Shown: positions 54,869-63,863, counted from the first letter of the stretch. The stretch: DNA of 64,000 nucleotides from Woeseiaceae bacterium (GCA_021773055.1 JAJFKV010000007.1:46962-110961), one strand, 5' to 3'. Program-made: numbers and translations. Notes: generated by a model from the letters alone, not told the origin.

Positions 54869-55837
54869 ATGCGAACTTTGAAAATTCTGATTATTGGGCT
54901 GCTGCTGGCTATTCCTGGGCTGGCGACAGCCGATGCGAGCGATATACCGGGCGCTGCAACCTGGTACCTGCATATCGACCTTAAGAAAATGCAGTCTGAG
55001 GAAGCGGGCAAGATACTCTACGACTGGGTGGAAGGTGAGGTGTTCGAAGACGTCAGGGAAGATGCCGGAATTGACCTTGGCAAGGAACTGGACAGGGTGA
55101 CCGGGTACTCACTTGACGGGCAGGGGCCTGTGTTCCTGTTCGAGGGCAATATCAGTCAGGAATCCAAAGACATGGCAATGACCCTGATTGCCGCCCAGGG
55201 AGACCTGAAGGCCAAGAAATCATCCGGCAAGGCTTACTATCGACTCACTGACGGTAATAGTACGGACGGTAACAGTGATGGCGAAGACGACGCCCCGAGT
55301 ATCAAAGGCGGCGATCTCGAAATTCAGATCGAGGCATTGGAAGATGAGTCCTGGATCAGCCTGGACCTGAAGAACAGAGTCGTTGTGACGGCCACTGAGG
55401 GGCAGATGAAGGACATGCTCGCCAATGGCGGCAAGATCGCGGGCGGTGGTGGTCACAACAGTGCCATACTTGTCCTGACGGCAGAGAAAGCACTGTTGCA
55501 AGCTGGCATAAACTCCGTTGCACTTGGTGAAAGTGATGATGGTGATTCGAGCTGGGATTCCAACATACTCAGGAATACCGAGCAGGTCGCATTCCTGGTC
55601 GCCGCGGCGGCGAACAAGCTGGCGTTTGAGGCGGAACTCATTACGACCGAACCGGAAATGGCCGAGTCGCTCGCCAGCGTTGTCCGGGGGTTGATCAGTC
55701 TGGTGGCGTTCAATGATGAAATGGATGATGAAGCGATCAACGTGCTACGAGGCACCAAGGTCGAAGCCAAGGGCAATAGTCTGAAAATTTCTGTAGCTAT
55801 CGATCCCGGTCTGGTTGTTGCGACCTTAGGTGACTGA
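54869..55837 (+). CDS. Secreted protein of unknown function, sigma-factor neighbour
   Basis: A 322-residue exported protein with a signal peptide (MRTLKILIIGLLLAIPGLATA). The mature part is acidic, with a low-complexity stretch of Gly, Asn, Ser and Asp near residues 126-140 (LTDGNSTDGNSDGEDD). No catalytic motif is clear; sections such as SWISLDLKNRVVVTATEGQMKDML resemble a DUF3352-type substrate-protection fold at best. It heads a three-gene unit with an ECF sigma factor (GTG overlapping 8 bases) and a membrane protein. AGGGTTAACG precedes the ATG. It might be the envelope signal or target of that sigma factor. Confidence 0.6.
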   Translation: MRTLKILIIGLLLAIPGLATADASDIPGAATWYLHIDLKKMQSEEAGKILYDWVEGEVFEDVREDAGIDLGKELDRVTGYSLDGQGPVFLFEGNISQESKDMAMTLIAAQGDLKAKKSSGKAYYRLTDGNSTDGNSDGEDDAPSIKGGDLEIQIEALEDESWISLDLKNRVVVTATEGQMKDMLANGGKIAGGGGHNSAILVLTAEKALLQAGINSVALGESDDGDSSWDSNILRNTEQVAFLVAAAANKLAFEAELITTEPEMAESLASVVRGLISLVAFNDEMDDEAINVLRGTKVEAKGNSLKISVAIDPGLVVATLGD

Positions 55838-56372
55838 CGAACTCGAAATGATTAATGCCGCGAAGGCGGGGTCTGCGGATGCTTTCGCGGACCTCGTTCG
55901 CAGCTATAGAACGCGCTTATTACGATTCCTGCTGACGCGCTGCGCGAGCTACGCGGATGCCGAAGATGCACTACAAGACACCTTAATAGCGGCCTACCGC
56001 TACCTGCATTCCTACGATCCTCGCTGGCGCTTCAGCACCTGGCTGTATCGAATCGCCATTCGCAACGCGCAAAAAATTCGGACGGAAAATGTGGTTGAGC
56101 TGGGGGACCTGAGCGATGATGAAAGCGATCCCCTGCTGCATTGCATCGCGGCATCTGAGACAGAGAACTTGTGGGTAAGCGCGCGCCGGGTTCTCAATGA
56201 CGACGTTTTCGCGGCAACCTGGCTGCGGTACGCCGAAGACATGTCAATCAACGATATTTCAAAAGCACTTGATCGCTCTGACTCCTGGACCAAAGTAAAT
56301 CTGATGCGAGCCCGAAAAACCCTGGATACAGAGATGAACAGCAAGAACACTGGAAGTGAAGCCTATGGATAA
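55830..56372 (+). CDS. ECF-type RNA polymerase sigma factor
   Basis: A 180-residue sigma-70 family protein. Region 2 is FADLVRSYRTRLLRFLLTRCASYADAEDALQDTLIAAYRYLHSY and the DNA-melting helix RWRFSTWLYRIAIRNAQ; region 4 is DMSINDISKALDRSDSWTKVNLMRARKTLD (helix-turn-helix). No region 1 or 3 is present, as expected for ECF factors. It would direct a stress or envelope regulon. GTG 55830 overlaps the previous gene by 8 bases and the next gene overlaps its end. Confidence 0.88.
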   Translation: MTDELEMINAAKAGSADAFADLVRSYRTRLLRFLLTRCASYADAEDALQDTLIAAYRYLHSYDPRWRFSTWLYRIAIRNAQKIRTENVVELGDLSDDESDPLLHCIAASETENLWVSARRVLNDDVFAATWLRYAEDMSINDISKALDRSDSWTKVNLMRARKTLDTEMNSKNTGSEAYG

Positions 56373-56772
56373 GCTAGCGAAGCAACTGAAAGCCGATGCC
56401 GCAATGATCGATGTGCGGGTTTCGGATGAACTTGACCGTCGAATTGCGGCGTCTTTGCAGGGTGTGACTCCTGAAAAGCCGGAGCTGCCAGCCGAGCCGG
56501 TACGCCCGGCGTTGTTTTGGTGGGCGAGCAGCCTGACTGGCGTTGCGGCGGCGCTGGTCCTTATCGCGTTTTTTAACGCTCAATCGCAACCTGGAGAAGA
56601 CCCGGCGGTTCCGGGAGAAGGGACCTCCCCCGTTCCGGTGGCGGCCACACCAACCATCGACTGGAAAACGGAATCAGCCATGCTGACGCGGCCCCTGCAA
56701 CAGGAGCTTCTGAATCTTCAATCGGACCTCAAGAAGGCTGAGGAGAAAGTCAAGAGAGAAATCGGGCTTTGA
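56365..56772 (+). CDS. Membrane protein, putative anti-sigma factor
   Basis: A 135-residue protein with one transmembrane helix (ALFWWASSLTGVAAALVLIAFF) and a cytoplasmic N-terminus of about 50 residues that could bind a sigma factor. No zinc-binding HxxxCxxC motif is present, so it is not a classical ZAS anti-sigma. The C-terminal tail is helical (LLNLQSDLKKAEEKVKREIGL). Its gene overlaps the end of the ECF sigma gene, the usual position of the cognate anti-sigma. ATG 56365 is chosen over GTG 56356. Confidence 0.55.
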   Translation: MDKLAKQLKADAAMIDVRVSDELDRRIAASLQGVTPEKPELPAEPVRPALFWWASSLTGVAAALVLIAFFNAQSQPGEDPAVPGEGTSPVPVAATPTIDWKTESAMLTRPLQQELLNLQSDLKKAEEKVKREIGL

Positions 56773-56840
56773 ACCTGTGGAAAATACCTACTTAATCCAC
56801 TATCCTCGGTGACTGGGGTCAGTTCGCCGGCAATAATTAG

Positions 56841-56858
56841 AATAAGTCCAATAAGTCC
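56841..56858. repeat. Tandem AATAAGTCC duplicate upstream of the oxidase operon
   Basis: AATAAGTCC occurs twice in immediate succession, about 120 bases before the cytochrome oxidase subunit II start. In the 208-base space between the anti-sigma and the oxidase genes this is the only clear repeat. It may be a regulator half-site pair or merely slippage. Confidence 0.35.
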
Positions 56859-56980
56859 AAGACGCAAAAACTTAAGCCAGACCAGCCAAAACGCGAACTG
56901 AATAGAATTTCAGAAATCCGGTAGTGTGCAAGTCGCCTGCCGGGTCGTATATCGCTCGACCTTCAAAGGATGCATGAAGT

Positions 56981-58333
56981 ATGCCTTTAGCTGTTGTCTT
57001 GATTCTGCTCGTCATCGGTTCGATCCTCTTTCATATATTGAGTCCCTGGTTTTTCACCGAGTTGGCTTCCAACTGGTCAATGGTGGATTTTACGATGAAC
57101 GTCACGTTCTACGTCACAGGATTCGTCTTTGTCGTCGTGAACCTGTTCCTGGCGTATTGCGTCATCAAGTTTCGGTACAAAAAAGACGCACGTGCTGCCT
57201 ATGAACCCGAAAACAAGAAACTCGAGTACATACTAACGGGGCTGACAGCCATTGGCGTTGCCGCAATGCTGACTCCGGGACTGTTCGTCTGGGCCAAGTT
57301 TGTCGACGTCCCTGAGGACGCGCACATTGTTGAGGCAGTAGGCCAGCAATGGCACTGGACGTTTCGTTACCCCGGCGAAGACGGAGAGCTCGGTGAGGTC
57401 GATGCAGAACGAATATCATACGAGAATCCATTTGGCATAGATCCGGATGACCCCAATGGCCAGGACGATGTTGTCGTCTACAATCCCGAGGCACACTTGC
57501 CAGTCGATCGCCCGGTCAAGTTTCTACTGCGCTCTAAAGATGTACTGCACAATTTCACCGTCGCACAGTTCCGCGTAAAAATGGATCTGGTGCCTGGCAT
57601 GAATACTTTCATGTGGCTAACACCGACGAGAAACGGCCGCTTCGAAGTCCTCTGCGAGGAGCTTTGCGGGATCGGGCACCACACCATGCGCGGTGCAGTC
57701 ATCGTTGAGGATCAAAACGATTTCGACTCCTGGCTTGCAAGTCAGCCAACATTCAGTGAGCAAAATGCGAAGCCGGCAGGGAATGCCGCGGTTGGTGCAG
57801 CCCAATATGCGGTTTGCGCGGCCTGCCACGGCCCCCAGGGTGAAGGGATTCAGGCGATGAACGCGCCCAGGATAGCTGGCCAGTCGGAGTGGTACCTGAA
57901 GCGACAAATCATGAGTTATAAGAACGGTCTGCGCGGCGTTCACGAAGACGACGCTATTGGCCGTGCGATGGTCGGCATGGTTGCTACATTGGCTGACGAA
58001 GCCGCTGTCGACAACGTTGTTGCGCACATTCGGACACTGCCCGACAATCCGGCGGCGGCAACAATTGAGGGCGACTTCGATCGCGGCAAGAAGTTGTATG
58101 CGGTCTGCGCCTACTGTCACGGTGGAGATGGCCTCGGAAGACAAGCGTTAAACGCGCCACGTATCGCCGGCAGTTCGGACTGGTATCTCGCGCGCCAGCT
58201 CAAGAATTTCAAGAGCGGAGTTCGCGGCGCACATCCCGCCGATTTCTATGGCTTCCAGATGGGACTGATGGGTCAGTCTCTGCATGACGAGCAGGCGGTT
58301 AACGACATCATCGCTTACATCAACACTTTATAG
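56981..58333 (+). CDS. coxB: Cytochrome c oxidase subunit II with two fused cytochrome c domains
   Basis: A 450-residue subunit II. Helices at about 3-20, 38-62 and 80-102 anchor it. The CuA domain has QQWHWTFRYPG and the copper ligands CEELCGIGHHTM near residue 224 (Cys, Glu, Cys, His, Met). Unlike standard subunit II, two heme-binding motifs follow: CAACHG near 278 and CAYCHG near 375, each with a nearby methionine. The duplicated blocks share APRIAGQSEWYLKRQ and APRIAGSSDWYLARQ, showing internal duplication. It would accept electrons through its own heme domains. AAGGA lies 11 bases before the ATG. Confidence 0.93.
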   Translation: MPLAVVLILLVIGSILFHILSPWFFTELASNWSMVDFTMNVTFYVTGFVFVVVNLFLAYCVIKFRYKKDARAAYEPENKKLEYILTGLTAIGVAAMLTPGLFVWAKFVDVPEDAHIVEAVGQQWHWTFRYPGEDGELGEVDAERISYENPFGIDPDDPNGQDDVVVYNPEAHLPVDRPVKFLLRSKDVLHNFTVAQFRVKMDLVPGMNTFMWLTPTRNGRFEVLCEELCGIGHHTMRGAVIVEDQNDFDSWLASQPTFSEQNAKPAGNAAVGAAQYAVCAACHGPQGEGIQAMNAPRIAGQSEWYLKRQIMSYKNGLRGVHEDDAIGRAMVGMVATLADEAAVDNVVAHIRTLPDNPAAATIEGDFDRGKKLYAVCAYCHGGDGLGRQALNAPRIAGSSDWYLARQLKNFKSGVRGAHPADFYGFQMGLMGQSLHDEQAVNDIIAYINTL

Positions 58334-58344
58334 GTCGGTAATTT

Positions 58345-60108
58345 ATGTCTTACGTTGCATTCGCAGATCGTGATCACGAACAAGAACACCACGATCCGGA
58401 CACATTCATCACCAAATACATCTGGAGTCAGGACCATAAGGTCATTGCGATCCAGTATGGCATTACCGCAATTTTCGTAGGACTGATCGCGCTCGGGCTG
58501 TCGTCCATGATGCGGCTGCAGCTCGGCTTTCCCGACCAGTTCAGCATGATCAACCCTGAGAACTACTACCAGTTCATCACCATGCACGGCATGATCATGG
58601 TGGTCTATTTGCTGACCGCTCTATTTCTCGGTGGCTTCGGTAACTACCTTATCCCGCTCATGTGTGGTTCGCGGGACATGGTATTTCCGTTCATGAACAT
58701 GCTCAGTTACTGGGTCTACCTGCTGTCAGTGATTGTTCTGGTCGCGAGTTTCTTCGTGGAGGGCGGGTCGACCGGTGCGGGTTGGACGCTGTATCCACCG
58801 CAAGCGATCACACAGGGCACCCCGGGTGCGGAAATGGGCATCTTGTTGATGCTGGGTTCGCTGGCGCTTTTCATCGTCGCATTCACGATGGGTGGTCTGA
58901 ACTACGTCACGACCGTGTTGCAGGCTCGCTGCAAGGGAATGACGATGATGCGTCTGCCGTTGTCGGTGTGGGGTATCTTCATCGCAACGATTCTCGGTCT
59001 GCTGGCATTTCCTGCATTGTTGGTCAGCGCGATCATGATGTTGTTCGACAAATTGCTACACACCAGCTTCTTCATGCCGGCGATTAGCATGATGGGCGTA
59101 GACCCCGGCTACACTGGCGGCAGCCCGATCCTGTTCCAGCATCTTTTCTGGTTTTTCGGTCATCCCGAGGTTTACATTGTTGCGCTGCCGGCATTCGGTA
59201 TCGTTTCTGATCTTCTCAGCACCCACGCGCGCAAGAATATTTTCGGTTATCGCATGATGGTCTGGGCCATCATTGCCATCGGCGGATTGAGCTTTATCGT
59301 CTGGGCTCACCATATGTACGTCAGCGGTATGAATCCGTACTTTGGTTTCTTCTTTGCCACCACGACGCTGATCATTGCGGTGCCGACGGCGATCAAGGTC
59401 TACAACTGGGTGCTCACTCTGTGGGAGGGCAATATTCACCTGCGCGTGCCAATGCTGTTCTCGATCGGTTTCATCTTCACGTTTATTCATGGCGGCTTGA
59501 CCGGCCTTTTCCTTGGCAACGTGACGATCGACTTGCCGCTCTCGGACACCTACTTTGTGGTCGCGCACTTTCACATGGTGATGGGCGTGTCTCCGGTACT
59601 GGTCTTGTTTGGCGCTATTTATCATTGGTGGCCGAAGGTCACCGGCAAGATGTATAACGAGACGCTCGGCAAATGGCATTTCTGGATGACGTTCCTGGGT
59701 ACCTATGCGATCTACTTGCCAATGCACTACCTGGGTTTCCAGGGAGTGCCACGACGGTATTTCGCAATGGGCAATACCGAGTTCCTTCCGGATTCGGCGC
59801 AGGATTTGAACGCCGCGATCACGGTCTCCGCGTTAATTGTCGCCGTTTCTCAGCTGCTGTTCTTTGCGAACGTCATCTGGAGCTTGCGTAAAGGTCCGAA
59901 GTCAGACCCGAACCCCTGGGATGCCACGACGCTTGAATGGCAGACGCCGGATAACCCGCCAAAACACGGTAACTGGGGACATGATCTGCCTGAAGTGCAC
60001 CGCTGGGCATACGATTACAGCGTTCCTGGCTACAAGGATGATTTTATTCCGCAAAACGTTCCCGCAGATACCGCGCCGGCCGGTCGTGACCATGGTGAGG
60101 AGCACTAG
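58345..60108 (+). CDS. coxA: Cytochrome c oxidase subunit I
   Basis: A 587-residue heme-copper oxidase core with twelve helices. The binuclear-site motif is WFFGHPEVYIVALPAFG (CuB histidine and the cross-linked tyrosine, as in A1-type enzymes), AHHMYVSGM gives the next two CuB histidines, and VVAHFHMVMG carries the heme ligands. TMHGMIMV holds the low-spin heme histidine. The presence of GHPEVY favours type A (aa3) rather than cbb3. It starts 12 bases after coxB. Reduces oxygen to water and pumps protons. Confidence 0.96.
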   Translation: MSYVAFADRDHEQEHHDPDTFITKYIWSQDHKVIAIQYGITAIFVGLIALGLSSMMRLQLGFPDQFSMINPENYYQFITMHGMIMVVYLLTALFLGGFGNYLIPLMCGSRDMVFPFMNMLSYWVYLLSVIVLVASFFVEGGSTGAGWTLYPPQAITQGTPGAEMGILLMLGSLALFIVAFTMGGLNYVTTVLQARCKGMTMMRLPLSVWGIFIATILGLLAFPALLVSAIMMLFDKLLHTSFFMPAISMMGVDPGYTGGSPILFQHLFWFFGHPEVYIVALPAFGIVSDLLSTHARKNIFGYRMMVWAIIAIGGLSFIVWAHHMYVSGMNPYFGFFFATTTLIIAVPTAIKVYNWVLTLWEGNIHLRVPMLFSIGFIFTFIHGGLTGLFLGNVTIDLPLSDTYFVVAHFHMVMGVSPVLVLFGAIYHWWPKVTGKMYNETLGKWHFWMTFLGTYAIYLPMHYLGFQGVPRRYFAMGNTEFLPDSAQDLNAAITVSALIVAVSQLLFFANVIWSLRKGPKSDPNPWDATTLEWQTPDNPPKHGNWGHDLPEVHRWAYDYSVPGYKDDFIPQNVPADTAPAGRDHGEEH

Positions 60109-60774
60109 GTGATCGTTGCACTTCTGTTTCTGGGCGTAATTCTAGTCACCTTGCTCGGCTGGTTGCTGAAGCAAACTATCAACGTGCAGCCGTGGGTGAC
60201 GGAGGCTGTTGGCGAAACGGCGCATCATGGGCCGTTGGGATCCAATCGCAAACTCATCGCTTTGCTCACATTGCTGGCCGTCGTAACATCGTTTTTCGCT
60301 TTGATCCTGAGCGCGTATTCATTGCGCATGGAACTCGGTGACTGGATTCCACTAACAGAACCACAGTTACTGTGGGCCAATACGGCCATGCTGTTGGTCG
60401 CGAGTCTTGTCTTCCAGTGGACTCGCAACGCCGCAGTTGCAGGAAATCGCGGAAGGCTGCAACCCGGACTTTTGATAACCGGTGTTTTAACGCTTGGGTT
60501 TGTCCTGGGGCAATTTGTCGCGTGGCAGCAACTGCAGAATTCAGGTCAGTTAATAAGCAGTAACCCGGCCAATGCCTTTTTCTACTTTTTGACGGGCGCT
60601 CATGCGGTCCATATTTTGGGCGGCATGTATGTATGGGGACGGGCGACGCTTAATGTCGTACTTGGTAGGGGGGATGGCGCGGCGATACGTAGCAGTATCG
60701 AGCTTTGCGCCATCTACTGGCATTACCTGTTGCTTGTCTGGTTAGTACTTTTTGGATTGCTGTTATCGACCTGA
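60109..60774 (+). CDS. Cytochrome c oxidase subunit III-like protein (first copy)
   Basis: A 221-residue membrane protein with about six helices and the COX3-type end YFLTGAHAVHILGGMYVWG and IYWHYLLLVWLVLFGLLL. The GTG start lies directly at the coxA stop. It lacks the N-terminal region typical of full COX3 and aligns to the C-terminal two thirds of the family. A second COX3 gene follows, so this may be a divergent or complementary subunit. Confidence 0.82.
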   Translation: MIVALLFLGVILVTLLGWLLKQTINVQPWVTEAVGETAHHGPLGSNRKLIALLTLLAVVTSFFALILSAYSLRMELGDWIPLTEPQLLWANTAMLLVASLVFQWTRNAAVAGNRGRLQPGLLITGVLTLGFVLGQFVAWQQLQNSGQLISSNPANAFFYFLTGAHAVHILGGMYVWGRATLNVVLGRGDGAAIRSSIELCAIYWHYLLLVWLVLFGLLLST

Positions 60775-60783
60775 GGGGTCTGT

Positions 60784-61470
60784 ATGTCAGAAGCAGTACT
60801 GGATAGCGGAGCTACAGAGGCTCCGGGAACGCAAGGTCTTGTCGAGGACTGGTCTCGAGACAAGCAGGTATTTGGCGTGCCCTGGGGCAAGGCCATGATG
60901 TGGATCTTCCTGCTCTCAGACACATTCATCTTCAGCTGTTTTCTGGTCGGCTACATGATGGTCCGAATTTCGACAACGGACCCGTGGCCAGTACCAAGCG
61001 AAGTGTTCGCGCTGACACTTTTCGGGCACTCGATCCCGCTCGTGTTGATCGCCATCATGACCTTCATTCTGATTACATCGTCGGGCACGATGGCTCTGGC
61101 TGTAAACATGGGTTATCGAAAGGATCGCAAGAAAACCTTTTGGCTGATGGTCTCGACGGCGGCGCTCGGAGCATCCTTTGTCGGCATGCAGGCATTCGAG
61201 TGGACCAAGCTGATATCGGAGGGTGTCAGACCATGGGGCAATCCCTTCGGCGCAGCCCAGTTCGGTTCGAGCTTCTTCATGATCACTGGCTTCCACGGGT
61301 TGCACGTATCAGCTGGTGTTATTTATTTATTGGTCGTCGCATTTCGTGTGAAGAACGGTTTCTACGAGAAGCGCGGTGGCAACTACGAAATCGTTGAGAT
61401 CACAGGCCTCTATTGGCATTTTGTCGATCTCGTCTGGGTCTTTATTTTCGCGTTTTTCTATCTCTGGTAG
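60784..61470 (+). CDS. coxC: Cytochrome c oxidase subunit III
   Basis: A 228-residue protein with the classic COX3 segments: the N-terminal WGKAMMWIFLLSDTFIFSCFLVGYMMVR, the SFFMITGFHGLHVSAGVIYLLVV block and the C-terminal GLYWHFVDLVWVFIFAFFYLW. It should stabilise the proton-pumping core. It starts 9 bases after the preceding subunit III-like gene; two such proteins in tandem are unusual. Confidence 0.9.
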   Translation: MSEAVLDSGATEAPGTQGLVEDWSRDKQVFGVPWGKAMMWIFLLSDTFIFSCFLVGYMMVRISTTDPWPVPSEVFALTLFGHSIPLVLIAIMTFILITSSGTMALAVNMGYRKDRKKTFWLMVSTAALGASFVGMQAFEWTKLISEGVRPWGNPFGAAQFGSSFFMITGFHGLHVSAGVIYLLVVAFRVKNGFYEKRGGNYEIVEITGLYWHFVDLVWVFIFAFFYLW

Positions 61471-61492
61471 AACGCTTCAGGAGTCGTACGGT

Positions 61493-61840
61493 ATGGCCGA
61501 AGAAGGACAACAACATCCATTAAAAGTTTACTACATGGTTTGGACCCTGCTATTTGTAGTCAGCTTTTTTTCATACATGGTGGACTATCTGCAGTTTCAA
61601 GGTATGACGCGATGGACGCTGATCCTTGTTTTCATGTTCGTGAAGGCGGGTTTTATTATCGCAATATTCATGCACATGACGTGGGAGCGGCTGGCGTTGA
61701 AAATCGCGATCCTTGGCCCGCCCGTGGCCATATTGGTACTTATTGGTCTCATGTCTCTCGAGGGTGGTTACGTTGAAGGCTCGAGAATCGACAATTACGG
61801 CCCAAGTACCATGCAACCGGAGACGCCGGGGCACCACTGA
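61493..61840 (+). CDS. Cytochrome c oxidase subunit IV-like protein
   Basis: A 115-residue protein with three helices (YYMVWTLLFVVSFFSYMVDYLQ, WTLILVFMFVKAGFIIAIFMHMTWER and LKIAILGPPVAILVLIGLM), matching the prokaryotic COX4/CtaF small subunit by size, helix order and the FMHMTWERL motif. ATG 61493 is chosen because the upstream frame lies in coxC. It ends the oxidase operon 20 bases before the terminator. Confidence 0.85.
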   Translation: MAEEGQQHPLKVYYMVWTLLFVVSFFSYMVDYLQFQGMTRWTLILVFMFVKAGFIIAIFMHMTWERLALKIAILGPPVAILVLIGLMSLEGGYVEGSRIDNYGPSTMQPETPGHH

Positions 61841-61860
61841 TGGCAATTATTTCGTTATGA

Positions 61861-61886
61861 AAAAGGCCCGCTTGCGGGCCTTTTTT
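61861..61886 (+). terminator. Intrinsic terminator of the oxidase operon
   Basis: AAAAGGCCCG-CTTG-CGGGCCTTTTTT forms a GC-rich stem flanked by an A run and a T run, so it can work on both strands. It lies 20 bases after the subunit IV stop. Confidence 0.92.
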
Positions 61887-61965
61887 CATCTGGTGTCCAA
61901 GCGATGAAGTGGCTGTGGGATGTTATTCTCAAGCAAGCGTGAACCGGGACCCAAATGGATATGCA

Positions 61966-62409
61966 ATGAACGAAGCGGTAACGACGATGAAGGTTGCAAA
62001 AAGCGACGACGATATAGCTCGTTGCTTTGCGGTGACCGCCGAGCTGAGGCCGCATCTTGACGAGGGCACGTTCGTCAATATGATCCGTGGCATGGAAGGC
62101 GAGGGCTATCGTCTCGCGTTTATTGAAGAAGACGGACTGGTCGTCGCGGTAGCGGGTTACCGGATCTTCACCAATTTGTTTATGGGCAAGAACCTGTACG
62201 TCGATGATCTGGTGACCAGTAGCGCATCACGCTCGCAAGGGCATGGCAAAACATTGATCGACTGGCTGCGGGATCTTGCGCTCGAATCGGGCTGCGCATA
62301 CCTGCATCTCGATTCCGGTACACAACGGCACAGAGCCCATCGATTCTATTTACGGCAAGGCATGGACATCGCCAGCTTCCATTTTAGTGAAAAACTGGAC
62401 ACTATTTGA
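61966..62409 (+). CDS. GNAT family N-acetyltransferase
   Basis: A 147-residue acetyltransferase. The acetyl-CoA motif is [27 protein letters not shown] (residues about 79-105) and the C-terminal strand [21 protein letters not shown]. The target is unknown. ATG 61966 has GGATATGC upstream; a GTG at 61909 is an alternative. Its stop precedes the deoB ATG by two bases. Confidence 0.82.
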   Translation: MNEAVTTMKVAKSDDDIARCFAVTAELRPHLDEGTFVNMIRGMEGEGYRLAFIEEDGLVVAVAGYRIFTNLFMGKNLYVDDLVTSSASRSQGHGKTLIDWLRDLALESGCAYLHLDSGTQRHRAHRFYLRQGMDIASFHFSEKLDTI

Positions 62410-62411
62410 CT

Positions 62412-63629
62412 ATGAGCGACACCACCTCCCCCAAAAGAGCAATTATTCTGGTTCTGGACTCCTTTGGCGTTGGCGCCACTGCGGATGCTGACAAGTTCGG
62501 AGATGTTGGTGCGGATACCTTTGGCCATATAGCCCGCGTGCGCGCTGAGTCCGATAAAGGCCCGCTACGTCTGCCCAATCTTGCCAAGCTTGGTTTGTTC
62601 CATGCTGGCCAGGAGAGCACGGGTGAGTATTCCCCCGGCTACGATCCCGAAACAAACCTCATCGGTGCTTACGGTCACGCAGCGGAATTGAGCAGTGGCA
62701 AGGATACACCGAGCGGTCATTGGGAGATCGCTGGTGTACCGGTGCTCTATGACTGGGGTTACTTCACAGGTAAGGAAAACGCGTTTCCAGAGGAGTTGCT
62801 GGACGAATTGGTCGAGCGGGCAGGCTTACCTGGTGTGCTCGGTAAATGCCACGCCTCCGGAACAACCATCATAGCCGAGCTCGGTGATGAGCATGTCACG
62901 AGCGGCAAACCGATCGTGTACACATCGGCCGATAGCGTTTTCCAGATAGCCTGCCATGAAGAGGCATTTGGGCTTGAGCGACTCTATGAACTTTGTGACA
63001 TCGCACGGGAACTCGTCGACAAGTACAACATCGGACGCGTCATCGCTCGTCCTTTCACCGGCGATGGACCGGATACCTATGTGCGCACCGGCAATCGCCG
63101 CGACCTGACAACACCCCCGCATGCGCCAACAGTTCTCGATAAGCTGGTCGAAAGCGGTGGCGAGGTCATTAGCGTCGGCAAGATATCGGATATCTACGCA
63201 CACATGGGTATCACGAAGAAGATCAAGGCGAGTGGCAATGAGGCTTTGTTCGAGGCTACGCTGGCAGCCATGAATGACGCTGGCGATCGCTCCATCGTCT
63301 TTACCAACTTCGTCGACTTCGACATGCTGTACGGCCATCGTCGCGACGTCGATGGCTATGCGGCCGCGCTCGAGTATCTTGACAATCGCCTGCCCGAAGT
63401 CCTGGAGCTTCTGGACGAGGGTGATCTACTGGTCTTGTGTGCTGATCACGGTTGCGATCCAACCTGGCCCGGCAGCGATCATACGCGCGAGAATATTCCA
63501 GTGCTGGTCTATGGTGCCGGGATTAGTCCAGGCTCGCTGGGACTTCGCGAGTCGTTTGCCGATATCGGGCAAAGTCTCGCGACTCACTTCAGTTTGGCGC
63601 CGATGGATTACGGGACCAGCTTCGTCTAG
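62412..63629 (+). CDS. deoB: Phosphopentomutase
   Basis: A 405-residue alkaline-phosphatase-superfamily enzyme that interconverts ribose/deoxyribose 1- and 5-phosphates in nucleoside salvage. Metal-binding segments are [33 protein letters not shown], and [20 protein letters not shown] with IPVLVYG following. Length matches E. coli DeoB (407). ATG 62412 is used; a TTG at 62406 would overlap the preceding stop. Its last 90 bases recur inverted at the right window edge. No other deo genes are seen here. Confidence 0.96.
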   Translation: MSDTTSPKRAIILVLDSFGVGATADADKFGDVGADTFGHIARVRAESDKGPLRLPNLAKLGLFHAGQESTGEYSPGYDPETNLIGAYGHAAELSSGKDTPSGHWEIAGVPVLYDWGYFTGKENAFPEELLDELVERAGLPGVLGKCHASGTTIIAELGDEHVTSGKPIVYTSADSVFQIACHEEAFGLERLYELCDIARELVDKYNIGRVIARPFTGDGPDTYVRTGNRRDLTTPPHAPTVLDKLVESGGEVISVGKISDIYAHMGITKKIKASGNEALFEATLAAMNDAGDRSIVFTNFVDFDMLYGHRRDVDGYAAALEYLDNRLPEVLELLDEGDLLVLCADHGCDPTWPGSDHTRENIPVLVYGAGISPGSLGLRESFADIGQSLATHFSLAPMDYGTSFV

Positions 63630-63659
63630 ATGTGATTGTCATCACCTGATATTGCAGCC
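63540..63659 (+). repeat. Left arm of a 120-base inverted duplication (deoB 3' end)
   Basis: Bases 63540-63659 (last 90 bases of deoB plus 30 bases beyond) match the reverse complement of 63881-64000 with a single difference (A at 63651). The left arm includes the deoB stop codon. The match stops abruptly after TTGCAGCC on the left. The right arm is cut by the window edge, so true length is unknown. Confidence 0.95.
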
Positions 63660-63678
63660 GAGTGCTCGGCGCAGGGTT

Positions 63679-63740
63679 GCTGCTGATACGCCAATGACTT
63701 CTCCACGACCCACAGTCGAATTCATTGGCGTATCAGCAGC
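63679..63740. repeat. Hairpin 1: 19-bp perfect stem, 24-base loop
   Basis: Bases 63679-63697 pair perfectly with 63722-63740 and enclose a 24-base loop (63698-63721). The loop holds the core CTCCACGACCCACAGTC, which recurs reversed in the other hairpin loop. Confidence 0.9.
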
Positions 63741-63789
63741 CACTCGTCAGTCAGTCACGTATTTCGCTCAACTGTCTGAGCATTGAGCA

Positions 63790-63863
63790 GGTGTTGGTCC
63801 GGGATGGTCGACGCTGGTGACTGTGGGTCGTGGAGCCGGCGTCGACCATCCCGGACCAACACC
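63790..63863. repeat. Hairpin 2: 25-bp perfect stem, 24-base loop
   Basis: Bases 63790-63814 pair perfectly with 63839-63863 around a 24-base loop (63815-63838). The loop holds GACTGTGGGTCGTGGAG, the exact reverse complement of the hairpin 1 core, at the same offset in the loop. The stem sequence is unrelated to that of hairpin 1. Confidence 0.9.

Noticed and set aside
63274..63786. Plus-strand frame of 170 codons overlapping the deoB end
   Set aside because: It runs through deoB in another frame and on into the repeat region. The codon pattern and deoB itself make it a shadow.
63679..63863. Integron attC site
   Set aside because: The hairpins lack the conserved RYYYAAC/GTTRRRY boxes at the stem ends, and no integrase gene is near.
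63679..63863. Retron or group II intron RNA
   Set aside because: No reverse transcriptase gene or intron domain V-like structure lies in the window.
63679..63863. Intrinsic terminators of deoB
   Set aside because: Stems are long, but no T run follows either hairpin, and the loops are too large.
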